50,600 nucleotides of DNA. It comes from Arthrobacter pascens (GTDB taxonomy: Bacteria > Actinomycetota > Actinomycetes > Actinomycetales > Micrococcaceae). Below the pieces are notes generated by a model. That model searched no databases, was not told the DNA's origin, and saw only the letters and a program-made list of their open reading frames with translations. The stretch covers positions 1 to 50,600 of the forward strand of contig NZ_JAFHKT010000106.1 in assembly GCF_017052465.1 (NCBI RefSeq). Reading direction: 5' to 3'. Positions 24,297 through 32,760 of the stretch are shown here, piece by piece. The position numbers were made by a program, and so were the translations under genes. Position 1 is the first letter of the stretch, and each line of letters opens with the position of its first letter.

Positions 24297-25199
24297 GTGG
24301 AAGATCCGACAACGGTTGCACTGAACCTGACCTTTTTCGGCACGGTGTTCGTGGCCTTTCTCATGTCGCTGGGGCTGTCCATTGCCTTCATCGCGATGCT
24401 GGTCATCGCCGGCGTGGGCCGCCTGCTCGTGCTGATCGTGATGGCCCTGTTCGGCTGGTTCCCCAAGAACGACACCGTCGAAGTTGTGCGGCTGTCGGTC
24501 GGCCCCCAGCAGGAGGCTGCCCCGTCGGCAGCAGCCCGCCCCGGCACAGCACCTCCCGGCCAGGACCGCGCTGCCAAGTCGCGCCCCACGAAAGCGGCGA
24601 AACCGCTGCCCGCGAAGACGGCGAAGGAACGACCAGCGAAGGAACCCCGCGCCCCGCGCCCGGTACGGGCGCCGCGTCCTCCTGTGGACTGGAAGACACT
24701 GATGACCCGCGCCGGCATGCAAAGGGCGCTCCGCGCCGCCGTCGACCATCACCCGCTGCTGACAGCGGCACGCCCGGTGCCGCCTGTGCTGGCAAAGGAT
24801 TGGGCGGAGGCGGTTGCCGCTGCGGATGCACGGGCCGTGGCCCGGGCACGGGCGACTCATCCGGTGCTCGAAATCCCGGTCCCGGACTCCCCCATCACCG
24901 ACGTCGGAGAAGTGGTGAAGGTGGCACCGCTCGTGGAATCAGCGCTGCACGGCGGCGAACGCGGCCCCCTCACGAAGGTTCCGCCCCGGCCGTCGCGCGC
25001 CCCCGGAGCTGGCACGGCCAAGGGAGCCGGGAGTCCACAGCCGGTCCAGCCGGTCCAGGCGGTCCAGTCATCGCTCGCCACATCTGCCCAGCCGCCGCGC
25101 CCGGCCAAGAAGCCCGGCAGCGCCGGCCATATGGCCGTTCTGGACACAGGGTCCATGGTCTCGCTCGCGCAGCACACGGAAAACCGCGTCCGGTCCTAA
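24297..25199 (+). CDS. Membrane-anchored basic protein, function unknown
   Basis: A 300-residue protein from a GTG start with TAGGAGGG upstream. Two hydrophobic helices at about 10-33 and 35-53 (VGRLLVLIVMALFGWF) are followed by a long Pro/Ala/Lys/Arg-rich disordered region (60-125) and an alanine-rich segment with HHPLLTAARPVPPVLAKDWAEAV. The helix pair resembles the whole protein at 20189-20491, so the two are paralogs differing in their tails. It diverges from the YchJ gene with about 200 bases between, where CCGACTA and TAGTCGG (24127-24147) form a small inverted repeat. Confidence 0.65.
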   Translation: MEDPTTVALNLTFFGTVFVAFLMSLGLSIAFIAMLVIAGVGRLLVLIVMALFGWFPKNDTVEVVRLSVGPQQEAAPSAAARPGTAPPGQDRAAKSRPTKAAKPLPAKTAKERPAKEPRAPRPVRAPRPPVDWKTLMTRAGMQRALRAAVDHHPLLTAARPVPPVLAKDWAEAVAAADARAVARARATHPVLEIPVPDSPITDVGEVVKVAPLVESALHGGERGPLTKVPPRPSRAPGAGTAKGAGSPQPVQPVQAVQSSLATSAQPPRPAKKPGSAGHMAVLDTGSMVSLAQHTENRVRS

Positions 25200-25269
25200 G
25201 CGGAAGACTCTGCAGATCCTGCCCGGGCATCCCTTACCCTGAGCAACCATCTCCGCTAGCGTGAAACCC

Positions 25270-26274
25270 ATGGACTTCAGATACCTCGGAAACAGCGGCT
25301 TCAAGATTTCGGAAATCACGTTTGGCAACTGGCTGACACACGGCTCCCAAGTGGAGAACGACGTCGCCACCCAGTGCGTGCGGGCAGCGCTTGATGCCGG
25401 CATCAGCACCTTCGACACCGCCGATGTCTACGCCAACACGGCCGCCGAGACGCTCCTGGGTGAAGCGCTGAAGGGCGAACGGCGCCAGTCGATCGAGATC
25501 TTCACGAAGGTCTTCGGCCCCACGGGCCCCAAGGGCAAGAACGACGTCGGACTGTCCCGCAAACACATCTTGGAATCCATCGACGGCTCGCTCAGCAGGC
25601 TGCAGACGGACTATGTGGACCTGTACCAGGCGCACCGCTACGACTATGAAACGCCGCTGGAAGAGACCATGCAGGCGTTCGCGGACATCGTGCGGCAGGG
25701 CAAGGCGCTGTACATCGGTGTCAGCGAATGGACTGCGGAGCAGCTGCGGAACGGGCACGCGCTGGCGAAGGACCTGGGATTCCAGCTGATCTCCAACCAG
25801 CCCCAGTACTCGATGCTGTGGCGCGTTATCGAAGAAGAGGTGGTCCCGGCGTCGGAGGAGCTGGGTGTCTCCCAGATCGTGTGGTCCCCCATGGCGCAGG
25901 GGGTGCTGAGCGGCAAGTACCTGCCCGGCCAGCCGCTGCCGGAAGGCAGCCGTGCGACCGATGACAAGGGCGGCGCCAGGATGATCCAGCGCTGGATGCG
26001 CGACGACGTGCTGGCCGCCGTGCAGGAACTGCGGCCGGTCGCCGAGGAAGCCGGCCTGACCATGCCGCAGCTCGCCGTGGCATGGGTGCTGCAAAACCCC
26101 AACGTGGCGTCGGCCATTGTCGGGGCCTCGCGTCCGGAGCAGATCGCCGACGCTGCGGCGGCGTCCGGAGTCACACTCGAGCCGGAGATCATGAAGAGGA
26201 TCGACGGCGCGGTGGGCTCCCTCGCCGAGCGTGACCCTGCCCAGACCAAGTCCCCGGCAACGCGCGAGGCGTAG
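25270..26274 (+). CDS. Aldo/keto reductase
   Basis: A 334-residue NADPH-dependent TIM-barrel oxidoreductase of the potassium-channel beta-subunit-like branch. The catalytic tetrad is visible: Asp49 and Tyr54 (FDTADVYA), Lys80 (IFTKVFG) and His122 (LYQAHRYD). The cofactor end shows GASRPEQIADAAAASG. The ATG at 25270 is chosen; a GTG three codons earlier is possible. Its 3' end is marked by a tandem duplication of 13 bases spanning the stop codon. It is followed on the same strand by the sulfite-oxidase-like gene after 115 bases; a shared function is not evident. Confidence 0.9.
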   Translation: MDFRYLGNSGFKISEITFGNWLTHGSQVENDVATQCVRAALDAGISTFDTADVYANTAAETLLGEALKGERRQSIEIFTKVFGPTGPKGKNDVGLSRKHILESIDGSLSRLQTDYVDLYQAHRYDYETPLEETMQAFADIVRQGKALYIGVSEWTAEQLRNGHALAKDLGFQLISNQPQYSMLWRVIEEEVVPASEELGVSQIVWSPMAQGVLSGKYLPGQPLPEGSRATDDKGGARMIQRWMRDDVLAAVQELRPVAEEAGLTMPQLAVAWVLQNPNVASAIVGASRPEQIADAAAASGVTLEPEIMKRIDGAVGSLAERDPAQTKSPATREA

Positions 26275-26288
26275 ACGCGAGGCGTAAG
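26263..26288. repeat. 13-base tandem duplication across the stop codon
   Basis: CGCGAGGCGTAGA (26263-26275, holding the TAG stop of the aldo/keto reductase gene) is followed directly by CGCGAGGCGTAAG (26276-26288). The second copy would be out of frame if the first stop were read through. Confidence 0.85.
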
Positions 26289-26389
26289 AACAGGCGGGCA
26301 GAAAATGCATTGACGACTTTGCGGGCTCGGCGTAAACCTGTCAAAAGGGGATCCGCCCGCCCGCAGAACCGAGCAGAATCGCAAATGCC

Positions 26390-27499
26390 ATGTCCAAGGT
26401 GATCTACAGGCGCCGCAAGTCCGTCCGGCCCGCGCCACATCCGGAGGAACCCACCTACGGTCCGCTGACCAGCCAGGAGTTGCAACTCGCTGTTCGGAAC
26501 CACTCGATGCCGCTGGAGGTGCTCCGTGAGGATGTCACCCCGCCCGGACTGCACTATGTCCTGACGCACTTCGACATCCCGCACGTGGATACGGCGGCGT
26601 GGCACGTGCGGATCGGCGGTGCGGTGGAGCGGGCCATGGAACTGGGGCTTGCCGCCCTGAAGAGGGATCCGGCGATCAGCGTGCCGGTCACGCTCGAATG
26701 TGCCGGCAACGGCCGATCGCTCCTGAGGCCGAGGCCGCTGAGCCAGCCCTGGACCCTCGAAGGGGTGGGCACGGCCGTGTGGACGGGTGTTCCGCTGGCC
26801 TACCTGCTGGGACAGGCGGGGATTGATCCGGAGGCCACCGAGGTAGTGTTCACCGGTCTGGATGAAGGAATCCAGGGCGGCGTCCGCCACCACTACGCAC
26901 GCAGCCTGCCCATCGCGGAGGCCCTGCGCGCCGACGTAGTGCTGGCCTACAAGATGAACGGCGCGGACCTGCCCCCGCAGCACGGCTACCCGCTGCGGCT
27001 GGTGGTTCCCGGCTGGTACGGCATGGCCAGCGTCAAGTGGCTGCAGTCCATCCAGGTGGTGGCTTCGCCGTTCCAGGGCTTCCAGCAGTCGGTCGCGTAC
27101 CGCTACCAGCACACCGCGGAGGACGCCGGCACTCCGGTGACGCGGATCAGGGTCCGTTCCCTGATGGTTCCGCCGGGCATCCCGGACTTCTTCACGCGCC
27201 GGCGGCACTTGCCGCGGGGCCCGGTGCTGCTGCGCGGCCGCGCCTGGTCCGGCGAGGGCCCAGTGACGGGCGTTGAGGTCGGCATTGACGGCCACTGGGC
27301 ACCCGCACAGCTGGATAAACCGGCCGGCCCCTTTGCGTGGCGCGGCTGGAGCCTGCCCTGGGTGGCAGACCCGGGCGACCACGAGCTGGTATGCCGCGCA
27401 AGGGATGCCACGGGCGCCATCCAGCCGCTCGAACAGCATTGGAACTACCAGGGCATGGGCAACAACGTGGCCCAGTGCGTCCGGGTCACCGTCGAATAG
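26390..27499 (+). CDS. Sulfite oxidase-family molybdopterin enzyme
   Basis: The 369-residue protein has the oxidoreductase molybdopterin domain (about 55-245) with the molybdenum-ligating Cys104 in TLECAGNGRS, the HGYPLRLVVPGWYGMASVKWL block, and a C-terminal Mo-co dimerisation domain (VRSLMVPPG, GVEVGIDGHWAPAQL). Enzymes of this family oxidise sulfite or related compounds. No signal peptide, haem domain or partner cytochrome gene is seen, so it may act in the cytosol with an unknown electron acceptor. Its stop lies within an 18-base tandem duplication. Confidence 0.9.
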   Translation: MSKVIYRRRKSVRPAPHPEEPTYGPLTSQELQLAVRNHSMPLEVLREDVTPPGLHYVLTHFDIPHVDTAAWHVRIGGAVERAMELGLAALKRDPAISVPVTLECAGNGRSLLRPRPLSQPWTLEGVGTAVWTGVPLAYLLGQAGIDPEATEVVFTGLDEGIQGGVRHHYARSLPIAEALRADVVLAYKMNGADLPPQHGYPLRLVVPGWYGMASVKWLQSIQVVASPFQGFQQSVAYRYQHTAEDAGTPVTRIRVRSLMVPPGIPDFFTRRRHLPRGPVLLRGRAWSGEGPVTGVEVGIDGHWAPAQLDKPAGPFAWRGWSLPWVADPGDHELVCRARDATGAIQPLEQHWNYQGMGNNVAQCVRVTVE

Positions 27500-27520
27500 G
27501 CCGTCACCGTCGACTAGGCG
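27485..27520. repeat. 18-base tandem duplication across the stop codon
   Basis: GTCACCGTCGAATAGGCC (27485-27502) and GTCACCGTCGACTAGGCG (27503-27520) match in 16 of 18 bases. The first copy holds the TAG stop of the sulfite-oxidase-like gene; the second holds an in-frame TAG six codons later, so read-through would add only five residues after the stop position. Confidence 0.85.
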
Positions 27521-27532
27521 CTGCGTGTCCTG

Positions 27533-28309
27533 TCAGTGCATGTGGCTTCCGCCGTTGATGTCGATCGTGGTGCCGGTCAGGTAGGCGGATTCCTCGGAGG
27601 ACAGGAAGGTGATGACAGCTGCGACTTCTTCGGTGGTGGCGTTGCGGCCCAGGGGGATGCCGGCGTTGATGGCAGCCTCCTGCTCCTCGGTGCTGCCGAC
27701 GCGGATGTTGGTGTCCACGGCGCCGGGGGTGATGGCGTTGACTGTCACGCCGGCGTCGCCGAGTTCGCGGGCGAGGGCCTTGGTGAAGCCGAGGATGGCG
27801 GCCTTGGCCGCGGAGTAGGGGACTTTGCCGAAGACGCCGCCGCCGCGCTGGGCGGAGACGGAGGACATGTTCACGATCCGGCCCCAGCCGTTGTCGATCA
27901 TGCCCGGCAGGAAGGCCTTGGTGACAAGGTACGTGCCGGTGGAGTTCACGGCCATGACCTTGTTCCAAAGGTCCAGCGTGGTTTCCAGGAACGGAACGGG
28001 CGAGGTGATTCCGGCGATGTTGGCGAGGGCGCCCACCGGGGGAAGGGTGCCGGCACCGACTTCGGCCGCCACTGCCTTGTGGGCGGCGTTGACGGAGTCT
28101 TCGTTGGCGACGTCGATCTCGTAGCCGAACGCCGGGACGTTGAATTCGTTGCCGATTTCGGCGGCGACCTTCGCGGACTTCTCGCCGTCGAGGTCCAAAA
28201 TCACCACTCCCCAGCCCTGGCTGGCGTAGCGGCGGGCTGTGGTGATGCCGATGCCCCGCTCGGAGGTTGCCCCGGTGAGGACGGCGGTGCGCTGGATGGT
28301 GGTGGTCAT
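27533..28309 (-). CDS. Short-chain dehydrogenase/reductase of the catabolic island
   Basis: A 258-residue NAD(P)-dependent classical SDR: nucleotide motif TGATSERGIG (12-21), NIAG (97-100), catalytic Ser150, Tyr165 and Lys169 (YSAAK), and a C-terminal TGTTIDINGGSHMH. The GAAAGGAG site precedes the ATG closely. It lies downstream of the isomerase gene on the minus strand, across a 97-base gap with a hairpin. Acting with the isomerase and the split transketolase, it probably oxidises or reduces a sugar-derived intermediate; the substrate is unknown. Confidence 0.88.
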   Translation of the reverse strand: MTTTIQRTAVLTGATSERGIGITTARRYASQGWGVVILDLDGEKSAKVAAEIGNEFNVPAFGYEIDVANEDSVNAAHKAVAAEVGAGTLPPVGALANIAGITSPVPFLETTLDLWNKVMAVNSTGTYLVTKAFLPGMIDNGWGRIVNMSSVSAQRGGGVFGKVPYSAAKAAILGFTKALARELGDAGVTVNAITPGAVDTNIRVGSTEEQEAAINAGIPLGRNATTEEVAAVITFLSSEESAYLTGTTIDINGGSHMH

Positions 28310-28349
28310 GATGGCTCCTTGGGTTTTTGGTGTCGTGTCGTGGATCGAT

Positions 28350-28397
28350 TGCTCCGTTACTGCCGTTTTGAGGGCTCATAACGGCAGTTAGGGAGCA
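28350..28397. repeat. Palindromic element between isomerase and dehydrogenase genes
   Basis: Arms 28350-28367 (TGCTCCGTTACTGCCGTT) and 28380-28397 pair with two mismatches around a 12-base loop TTGAGGGCTCAT. The GTTTTGAGGGC stretch also occurs in the loop of the element at 7219-7277, so both may belong to one repeat family. Here it could act as an intercistronic hairpin. Confidence 0.85.
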
Positions 28398-28405
28398 GTC
28401 GACGT

Positions 28406-29230
28406 TCAGATGAGGTCGGTGATGAAGCTGGCTGCCTTGGCAGCGGCCGCCGGACGTTCCTCGTGGGTCACGTCGCGGGTTTCGAGTTCCAGGCTGAAGT
28501 GGCCGGCGTAGCCCTGTTCAGCCAGCGAGCGCAGCCCAGCGGCGAAATCAGCCTGGCCGTTGCCGATACTGAGGTTGATGTTCCCCGGCACGGCATCGCG
28601 CAGGTGCACATGGGCTATCCGGCCCTCGTGGCGCCGGAGGTACTCCAGGGGATCCTCGCCGGCGGCGACGATGTGGCTGAAGTCCATCACGATCCCGACG
28701 CCGGAACCGGCCAGCCGCTGTGCCAGCAGTTCTGCCCGCTCCAGGTTCCAGCAGAACCGCAGGAAGTGCAGCGATTCAGTCCAGAGTTCGACGCCGAACT
28801 CCGCCGCCCGCTGGCCGGCCCGGATCAGCTGGACTGCTATTTCGTCCAGGTCCTCCTGGAGGCTCCGGACCGGATCGTGGCTCAGCGCACCGCAGGGAAG
28901 GACCAGGGCCTTGGCTCCGGACTTGGCCGTCAGGGTGAGCAGGGCATCAAGGTGACGGTCCCGCGCAGCCTGCCGGCCGCCGTCGAGCACTGCGTTCAGA
29001 TCCCCAATGTCCCCATTGACCGAACGGACCCGCAGCCCGGATTCGGTCACGTGCTTGGCCACTGCTGTGACCGCGTCCTCGTCCAGCTGATAGGGAACGT
29101 GGTCGCAGACGCCGGGAAGGGCACCCAGGTCGATCTCCTCGAAGCCTAGGCTCCCGATGGTCCGCAGGGCGGTCGGGAGGTCCTGGTGCCTAAAGCTGAT
29201 GGATGAGCATCCGAGTCGGGAATGGAACAT
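28406..29230 (-). CDS. Sugar phosphate isomerase/epimerase-family TIM barrel
   Basis: The 274-residue product belongs to the xylose-isomerase-like TIM-barrel family: LGCSSISFRHQDLPTALRTIGSLGFEEIDLG at the start, a metal-binding ELWTESLHFLRF region (Glu, His), DFSHIVAAG and HVHLRD with metal-ligand histidines and aspartates, and a late SLELETRD glutamate. Such enzymes isomerise or epimerise sugars or keto acids with a divalent metal. The ATG at 29230 is chosen as the fold begins at MFHSRLG. It is the first gene of the left arm of the island and is divergent from the transporter across a region with three operator-like palindromes. Confidence 0.85.
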   Translation of the reverse strand: MFHSRLGCSSISFRHQDLPTALRTIGSLGFEEIDLGALPGVCDHVPYQLDEDAVTAVAKHVTESGLRVRSVNGDIGDLNAVLDGGRQAARDRHLDALLTLTAKSGAKALVLPCGALSHDPVRSLQEDLDEIAVQLIRAGQRAAEFGVELWTESLHFLRFCWNLERAELLAQRLAGSGVGIVMDFSHIVAAGEDPLEYLRRHEGRIAHVHLRDAVPGNINLSIGNGQADFAAGLRSLAEQGYAGHFSLELETRDVTHEERPAAAAKAASFITDLI

Positions 29231-29290
29231 CGTCGTTGATCCTCTGGTTCGTGCCCGGCAGGCAATAGTGATGGATCCCACAGTAGACGG

Positions 29291-29310
29291 GTTGACTGTT
29301 AACAGTCAAC
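29291..29310. promoter_or_regulatory. GntR-type operator O1 (perfect palindrome)
   Basis: GTTGACTGTTAACAGTCAAC is a perfect 20-base palindrome in the divergent promoter region of the catabolic island. Its TGTTAACA core recurs at 29366 and at 32763 before the GntR gene, so it is the probable binding site of that regulator. Confidence 0.8.
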
Positions 29311-29317
29311 CTCCTAA

Positions 29318-29333
29318 GTTGACTGTTGACATT
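29318..29333. promoter_or_regulatory. GntR-type operator O2 (half-conserved)
   Basis: GTTGACTGTTGACATT repeats the left half of O1 exactly (GTTGACTGTT) with a weaker right half. Its centre lies 27 bases from that of O1, a distance of nearly three helix turns. Confidence 0.6.
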
Positions 29334-29365
29334 GGAAATGACCTGGGTCACACTGGGACGCATCT

Positions 29366-29380
29366 TGTTAACAGTCGACA
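29366..29380. promoter_or_regulatory. GntR-type operator O3
   Basis: TGTTAACAGTCGACA repeats the core and right half of O1. It lies 42-56 bases before the transporter start, where a bound repressor would block that promoter. Confidence 0.65.
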
Positions 29381-29421
29381 GCGCTGATGCCTCTTCAGCA
29401 GCTCTTCGAAAGGGAACCACC

Positions 29422-30759
29422 ATGAGCAACGAAGCTCTGAAAATGCGGGGCCACGTCCACGGCACCAAGGATGCAAAGCGCGTCGCCATCGGCTCTGGCG
29501 TAGGCGCCGTCATTGAGACTTACGACTTCATCGGCTTCGGCACCGCGGCCGCGCTGTACTTCGGTACGGCGTTCTTCCCGACCGGCGACCCCGTCACCGG
29601 AACGTTGGCCGCCTTCGCCACGCTGGGTGTCGGTTTCGCGGCCCGTCCGATCGGCGGCATCATCGGCGGCCACCTGGGCGACAAAGTAGGCCGCAAGCCC
29701 GTACTGGTCACCTCGCTCATCCTCATGGGCATCGCCACCTTTTTCATCGGTCTCCTGCCCACGTACGAGCAGGTGGGGCTGCTGGCTCCGGCGCTGCTGG
29801 TCTTCGTCCGCATCGTTCAGGGGCTGGCCTTCGGCGCCGAGTGGGGCGGCGCGATCCTGATGAGCTACGAGCACGCACCCTGGAAGTCCAAGGGCAAATA
29901 CACCGGCATCGTGCAGGCCGGCTTCCCTGTTGGCCTGCTCCTGGCAAACCTGGTCTTCCTCGTCAGCGTGAACCTGGGCGGCGAGCTCGCCTGGCGCGTC
30001 CCCTTCCTCGCCAGCATCGTGCTGGTGGTTGTCGGCCTGATCATCCGCTCCAAGGTCCCCGAATCCCCCGTGTTCGACGAGGTCAAGGAAAGCGGCTCCA
30101 TCGTCAAGTCCCCGATCGTCGAGGTCATCAAGACGGACTGGCGCAGCATTGTTCGGGGCATCGGCCTGCGCATAGCGGAGACTGCCGGGTACGCCGTATC
30201 CATCACGTACATGATTTCCTACCTTCACACCCAGCAGCTGGCGGACAAGACCCAGACCCTCGTAGCCCTCTGCATCGCCTCGGCCATCGGCATCTTCGCC
30301 ACCATGGCCTGGGCACGCCTGACCGACAGGGTCGGCCGCCGGCCCCTTTACGTCTGGTCCTGCGCCTTCGCCGCGCTGTTCGGCATCCCCATGTTCCTGC
30401 TCGTGAACACCGGAATGTTCATCTTCGTCATCGCCACCATCGTCATCTCCTACGCGGTCTGCCAGAACTCCCTCGCCGGCGCCCAGGGCCCGTGGTTCCC
30501 CGAGCTGTTCCAGGCGAAGACCCGCTCATCCGGAGCCTCACTGGCCTACCAGATCTCCGCCATGGTCTCCGGATTCACCCCCTTCATCACCACCCTGCTG
30601 TTCGTTTCCCTGGGCTGGATGGGCCCGGCCCTCCTCTTTAGCTTCTATGCCGCCATCGGGCTTTGGGCCGCACTCGTCACCCGGGAAACCTGGGGCAAGC
30701 GCGAGCGCGAGCTTGCCGATGAAGTCACGAAAAGCACCCCGCAGTCGGTGAGTGTCTGA
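29422..30759 (+). CDS. MFS transporter, metabolite:H+ symporter type
   Basis: A 445-residue, 12-helix importer of the MHS branch. Family marks are ETYDFIGFGTAAALYFG at the start, the loop 2-3 motif GGHLGDKVGRKPVL, FGAEWGGAILMSYEHAP, and WARLTDRVGRRPLYVW in the second half. Members carry organic acids, shikimate, osmolytes and similar compounds. The ATG at 29422 follows AAAGGGA; an in-frame ATG 96 bases upstream overlaps O3 and is rejected. The stop shares a base with the transketolase start (TGATG), so uptake and catabolism are co-expressed. Confidence 0.9.
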   Translation: MSNEALKMRGHVHGTKDAKRVAIGSGVGAVIETYDFIGFGTAAALYFGTAFFPTGDPVTGTLAAFATLGVGFAARPIGGIIGGHLGDKVGRKPVLVTSLILMGIATFFIGLLPTYEQVGLLAPALLVFVRIVQGLAFGAEWGGAILMSYEHAPWKSKGKYTGIVQAGFPVGLLLANLVFLVSVNLGGELAWRVPFLASIVLVVVGLIIRSKVPESPVFDEVKESGSIVKSPIVEVIKTDWRSIVRGIGLRIAETAGYAVSITYMISYLHTQQLADKTQTLVALCIASAIGIFATMAWARLTDRVGRRPLYVWSCAFAALFGIPMFLLVNTGMFIFVIATIVISYAVCQNSLAGAQGPWFPELFQAKTRSSGASLAYQISAMVSGFTPFITTLLFVSLGWMGPALLFSFYAAIGLWAALVTRETWGKRERELADEVTKSTPQSVSV

Positions 30760-31691
30760 TGACCGCCGTCCACGAAGTAGGCCCGCAGATGCTGCACACC
30801 CGAGAACTCCCCAAGAAGGAACGCATGACACAGGAAACTGCCGCAGAACGCCTCGAACGGGTAGGGGCCGCCGCCTACCGGATCCGGCACCACGCCCTCA
30901 CCATGGGCGAGGTCCAGGGCCAGGGCTATGTGGGACAGGCACTCGGTGCGGCGGACATGCTTGCCGCCGTGTACTCCGACCAGCTCCGCTACCGGGCCGA
31001 GGACCCGGAGTGGGAGGGACGCGACCGGTTCCTGCTCTCCACCGGGCACTACGCCATCGGCCACTACGCGGCCCTGGCCGAAGCGGGCGTCGTCCCCGTC
31101 GAGGAACTCGAGACCTACGGCTCGGATGACTCCCGCCTCCCGATGTCCGGCATGTCCACCTACACCCCCGGCATGGAAATCTCCGGCGGTTCGCTGGGCC
31201 ACGGACTGACCATCGCCGTAGGCATGGCCCTGGGCCTCCGGCACCAGGGCTCCGAGGCCAGGGTCTACAACTTCCTCTCCGACGGGGAACTGGACGAAGG
31301 CTCCACCTGGGAGGCCGCCATGGGCGCCCACCACCACCAGCTCGGCAACCTCACCGCCATGGTGGACATCAACGCCCTGCAGGCCGACGGCAAGACCGAC
31401 ACCGTGCTCCGCACCGAACCGGTCACCGAAAAGTGGGAAGCCTTCGGCTGGTACACCCAGCGGGTGGACGGCAACGACGTCGGCGCGCTGCTGGCAGCGT
31501 TCGACAACGCGGCCGCCCAGGCGGCAGCCGTCGGACGCCCCTCCGTGATCCTCTGCGACACCAAGGTCGGCCGGGGAGTCCCGCTGCTGGAAGACCGGGA
31601 GAAGGCGCACTTCATGCGCATTGAAGAACACGAATGGCAGCTCTGCCGCGAGCAGCTGACCGCAGGATACGAAGGAAAGGCCGCCCGATGA
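30759..31691 (+). CDS. Transketolase, N-terminal (thiamine diphosphate-binding) subunit
   Basis: The 310-residue product is the first half of a split transketolase, which moves two-carbon ketol units between sugars. It has the PP domain with HHALTMGEVQGQGYVGQALGAADMLAAVY, the substrate loop STGHYAIGHYAAL, GGSLGHGLTIAVGMALG and the ThDP motif beginning SDGELDEGSTWEA. The ATG at 30759 overlaps the transporter stop; the ATG at 30825 has a better ribosome-binding site and would give a product 22 residues shorter. The C-terminal half follows with a four-base overlap. Confidence 0.92.
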   Translation: MTAVHEVGPQMLHTRELPKKERMTQETAAERLERVGAAAYRIRHHALTMGEVQGQGYVGQALGAADMLAAVYSDQLRYRAEDPEWEGRDRFLLSTGHYAIGHYAALAEAGVVPVEELETYGSDDSRLPMSGMSTYTPGMEISGGSLGHGLTIAVGMALGLRHQGSEARVYNFLSDGELDEGSTWEAAMGAHHHQLGNLTAMVDINALQADGKTDTVLRTEPVTEKWEAFGWYTQRVDGNDVGALLAAFDNAAAQAAAVGRPSVILCDTKVGRGVPLLEDREKAHFMRIEEHEWQLCREQLTAGYEGKAAR

Positions 31692-32695
31692 GCGCCACCA
31701 CAGCAGTCAAGGGCACAGCCCCCAAGCTCAAGACCTCCGCCATGATCGCGTCCTTCGCCGATCCCGGCCAGAAGACGGCCCCGGCCCCCTTCGGACACGC
31801 GTTGGTGAAGGCCGCGCAGGAAAACGACAAAATCGTGGGCCTCACCGCCGACCTGGGCAAATACACCGACATGCACATCTTCGCGAATGCCTTCCCGGAG
31901 CGCTTCTTCCAGATGGGCATGGCCGAACAGCTGCTCATCGGCGCTGCGGCCGGGCTGGCGGAAACCGGCCTGGTGCCGTTCGCGTCCACCTATTCCGTGT
32001 TCGCCGCCCGCCGCGCGTACGACTTCCTCTGCCTGGACAGCGCCGAACCGAACCTGAACGTCAACATCGTCGGCGGGCTGCCCGGACTGACCACAGGCTA
32101 CGGCCCCAGCCACCAGGCCACCGAGGACATGGCGATCTTCCGCGGCATGCCCAACCTGACCATCGTGGACCCCTGCGACTCGGTGGACATCGAGCAGGCG
32201 GTGCCGCAGCTCGCGGCCAGCGAAGGACCCACCTACCTGCGCCTGCTGCGCGGCAACGTTCCCACGGTGCTGGACGAATACGGCTACACCTTCGAACTCG
32301 GCAAGGCCAAGGTGCTGCGCGGAGGCAACGACGTGGTCTTCGTCTCCAGCGGGCTCATGACCATGCGCGCCCTGCAGGCGGCCAAGGCGCTGGCGGCACA
32401 CAACGTCGATGTCGCCGTCGTCCACGCCCCCACCATCAAACCGTTCGACGCCGCCACCGTCCTGGCCGAACTCAACACCGACAGGCTCGCCGTGACGCTG
32501 GAGAACCACAGCGTGGTGGGCGGGCTGTTCGAAACCGTCGCCTCCGCCGTCGTCACCGCCGGCCTGGGCAAGCGGGTGGTGCCGGTGGCGCTGCCGGACG
32601 AATTCCTCGACGCCGGAGCCCTGCCCACCCTGCACGAACGCTACGGCCTGTCCGTGCAGCGGATCGTGGCCAAGGTCCTCGCAGAACTGGGCTGA
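31688..32695 (+). CDS. Transketolase, C-terminal (pyrimidine-binding) subunit
   Basis: A 335-residue second half of the split enzyme: PYR domain with the catalytic glutamate of FQMGMAEQLLIGAAAGLAETG, GPSHQATEDMAIFRGMPNLTIVDPCDSVD, and a transketolase C-terminal domain (VFVSSGLMTMRALQAAK). The start overlaps the first subunit (ATGA), ensuring equal synthesis. Split transketolases outside the pentose phosphate pathway act in special sugar routes such as those for apulose phosphate or sulfoquinovose; no kinase is encoded here, so the natural substrate stays open. A long hairpin follows. Confidence 0.92.
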   Translation: MSATTAVKGTAPKLKTSAMIASFADPGQKTAPAPFGHALVKAAQENDKIVGLTADLGKYTDMHIFANAFPERFFQMGMAEQLLIGAAAGLAETGLVPFASTYSVFAARRAYDFLCLDSAEPNLNVNIVGGLPGLTTGYGPSHQATEDMAIFRGMPNLTIVDPCDSVDIEQAVPQLAASEGPTYLRLLRGNVPTVLDEYGYTFELGKAKVLRGGNDVVFVSSGLMTMRALQAAKALAAHNVDVAVVHAPTIKPFDAATVLAELNTDRLAVTLENHSVVGGLFETVASAVVTAGLGKRVVPVALPDEFLDAGALPTLHERYGLSVQRIVAKVLAELG

Positions 32696-32710
32696 CACCC
32701 GCCGCCGAAA

Positions 32711-32747
32711 GAAGCGCGGGGACGGCACCTGCCGTCACCCGCGCTTC
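32711..32747 (+). terminator. Hairpin ending the transporter-transketolase operon
   Basis: GAAGCGCGGG (32711-32720) pairs with CCCGCGCTTC (32738-32747), and inside GACGGCA pairs with TGCCGTC with a 2-base loop and one bulged base. It starts 16 bases after the transketolase stop. No T-run follows. Confidence 0.7.
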
Positions 32748-32760
32748 TGCCGTAGCATCT

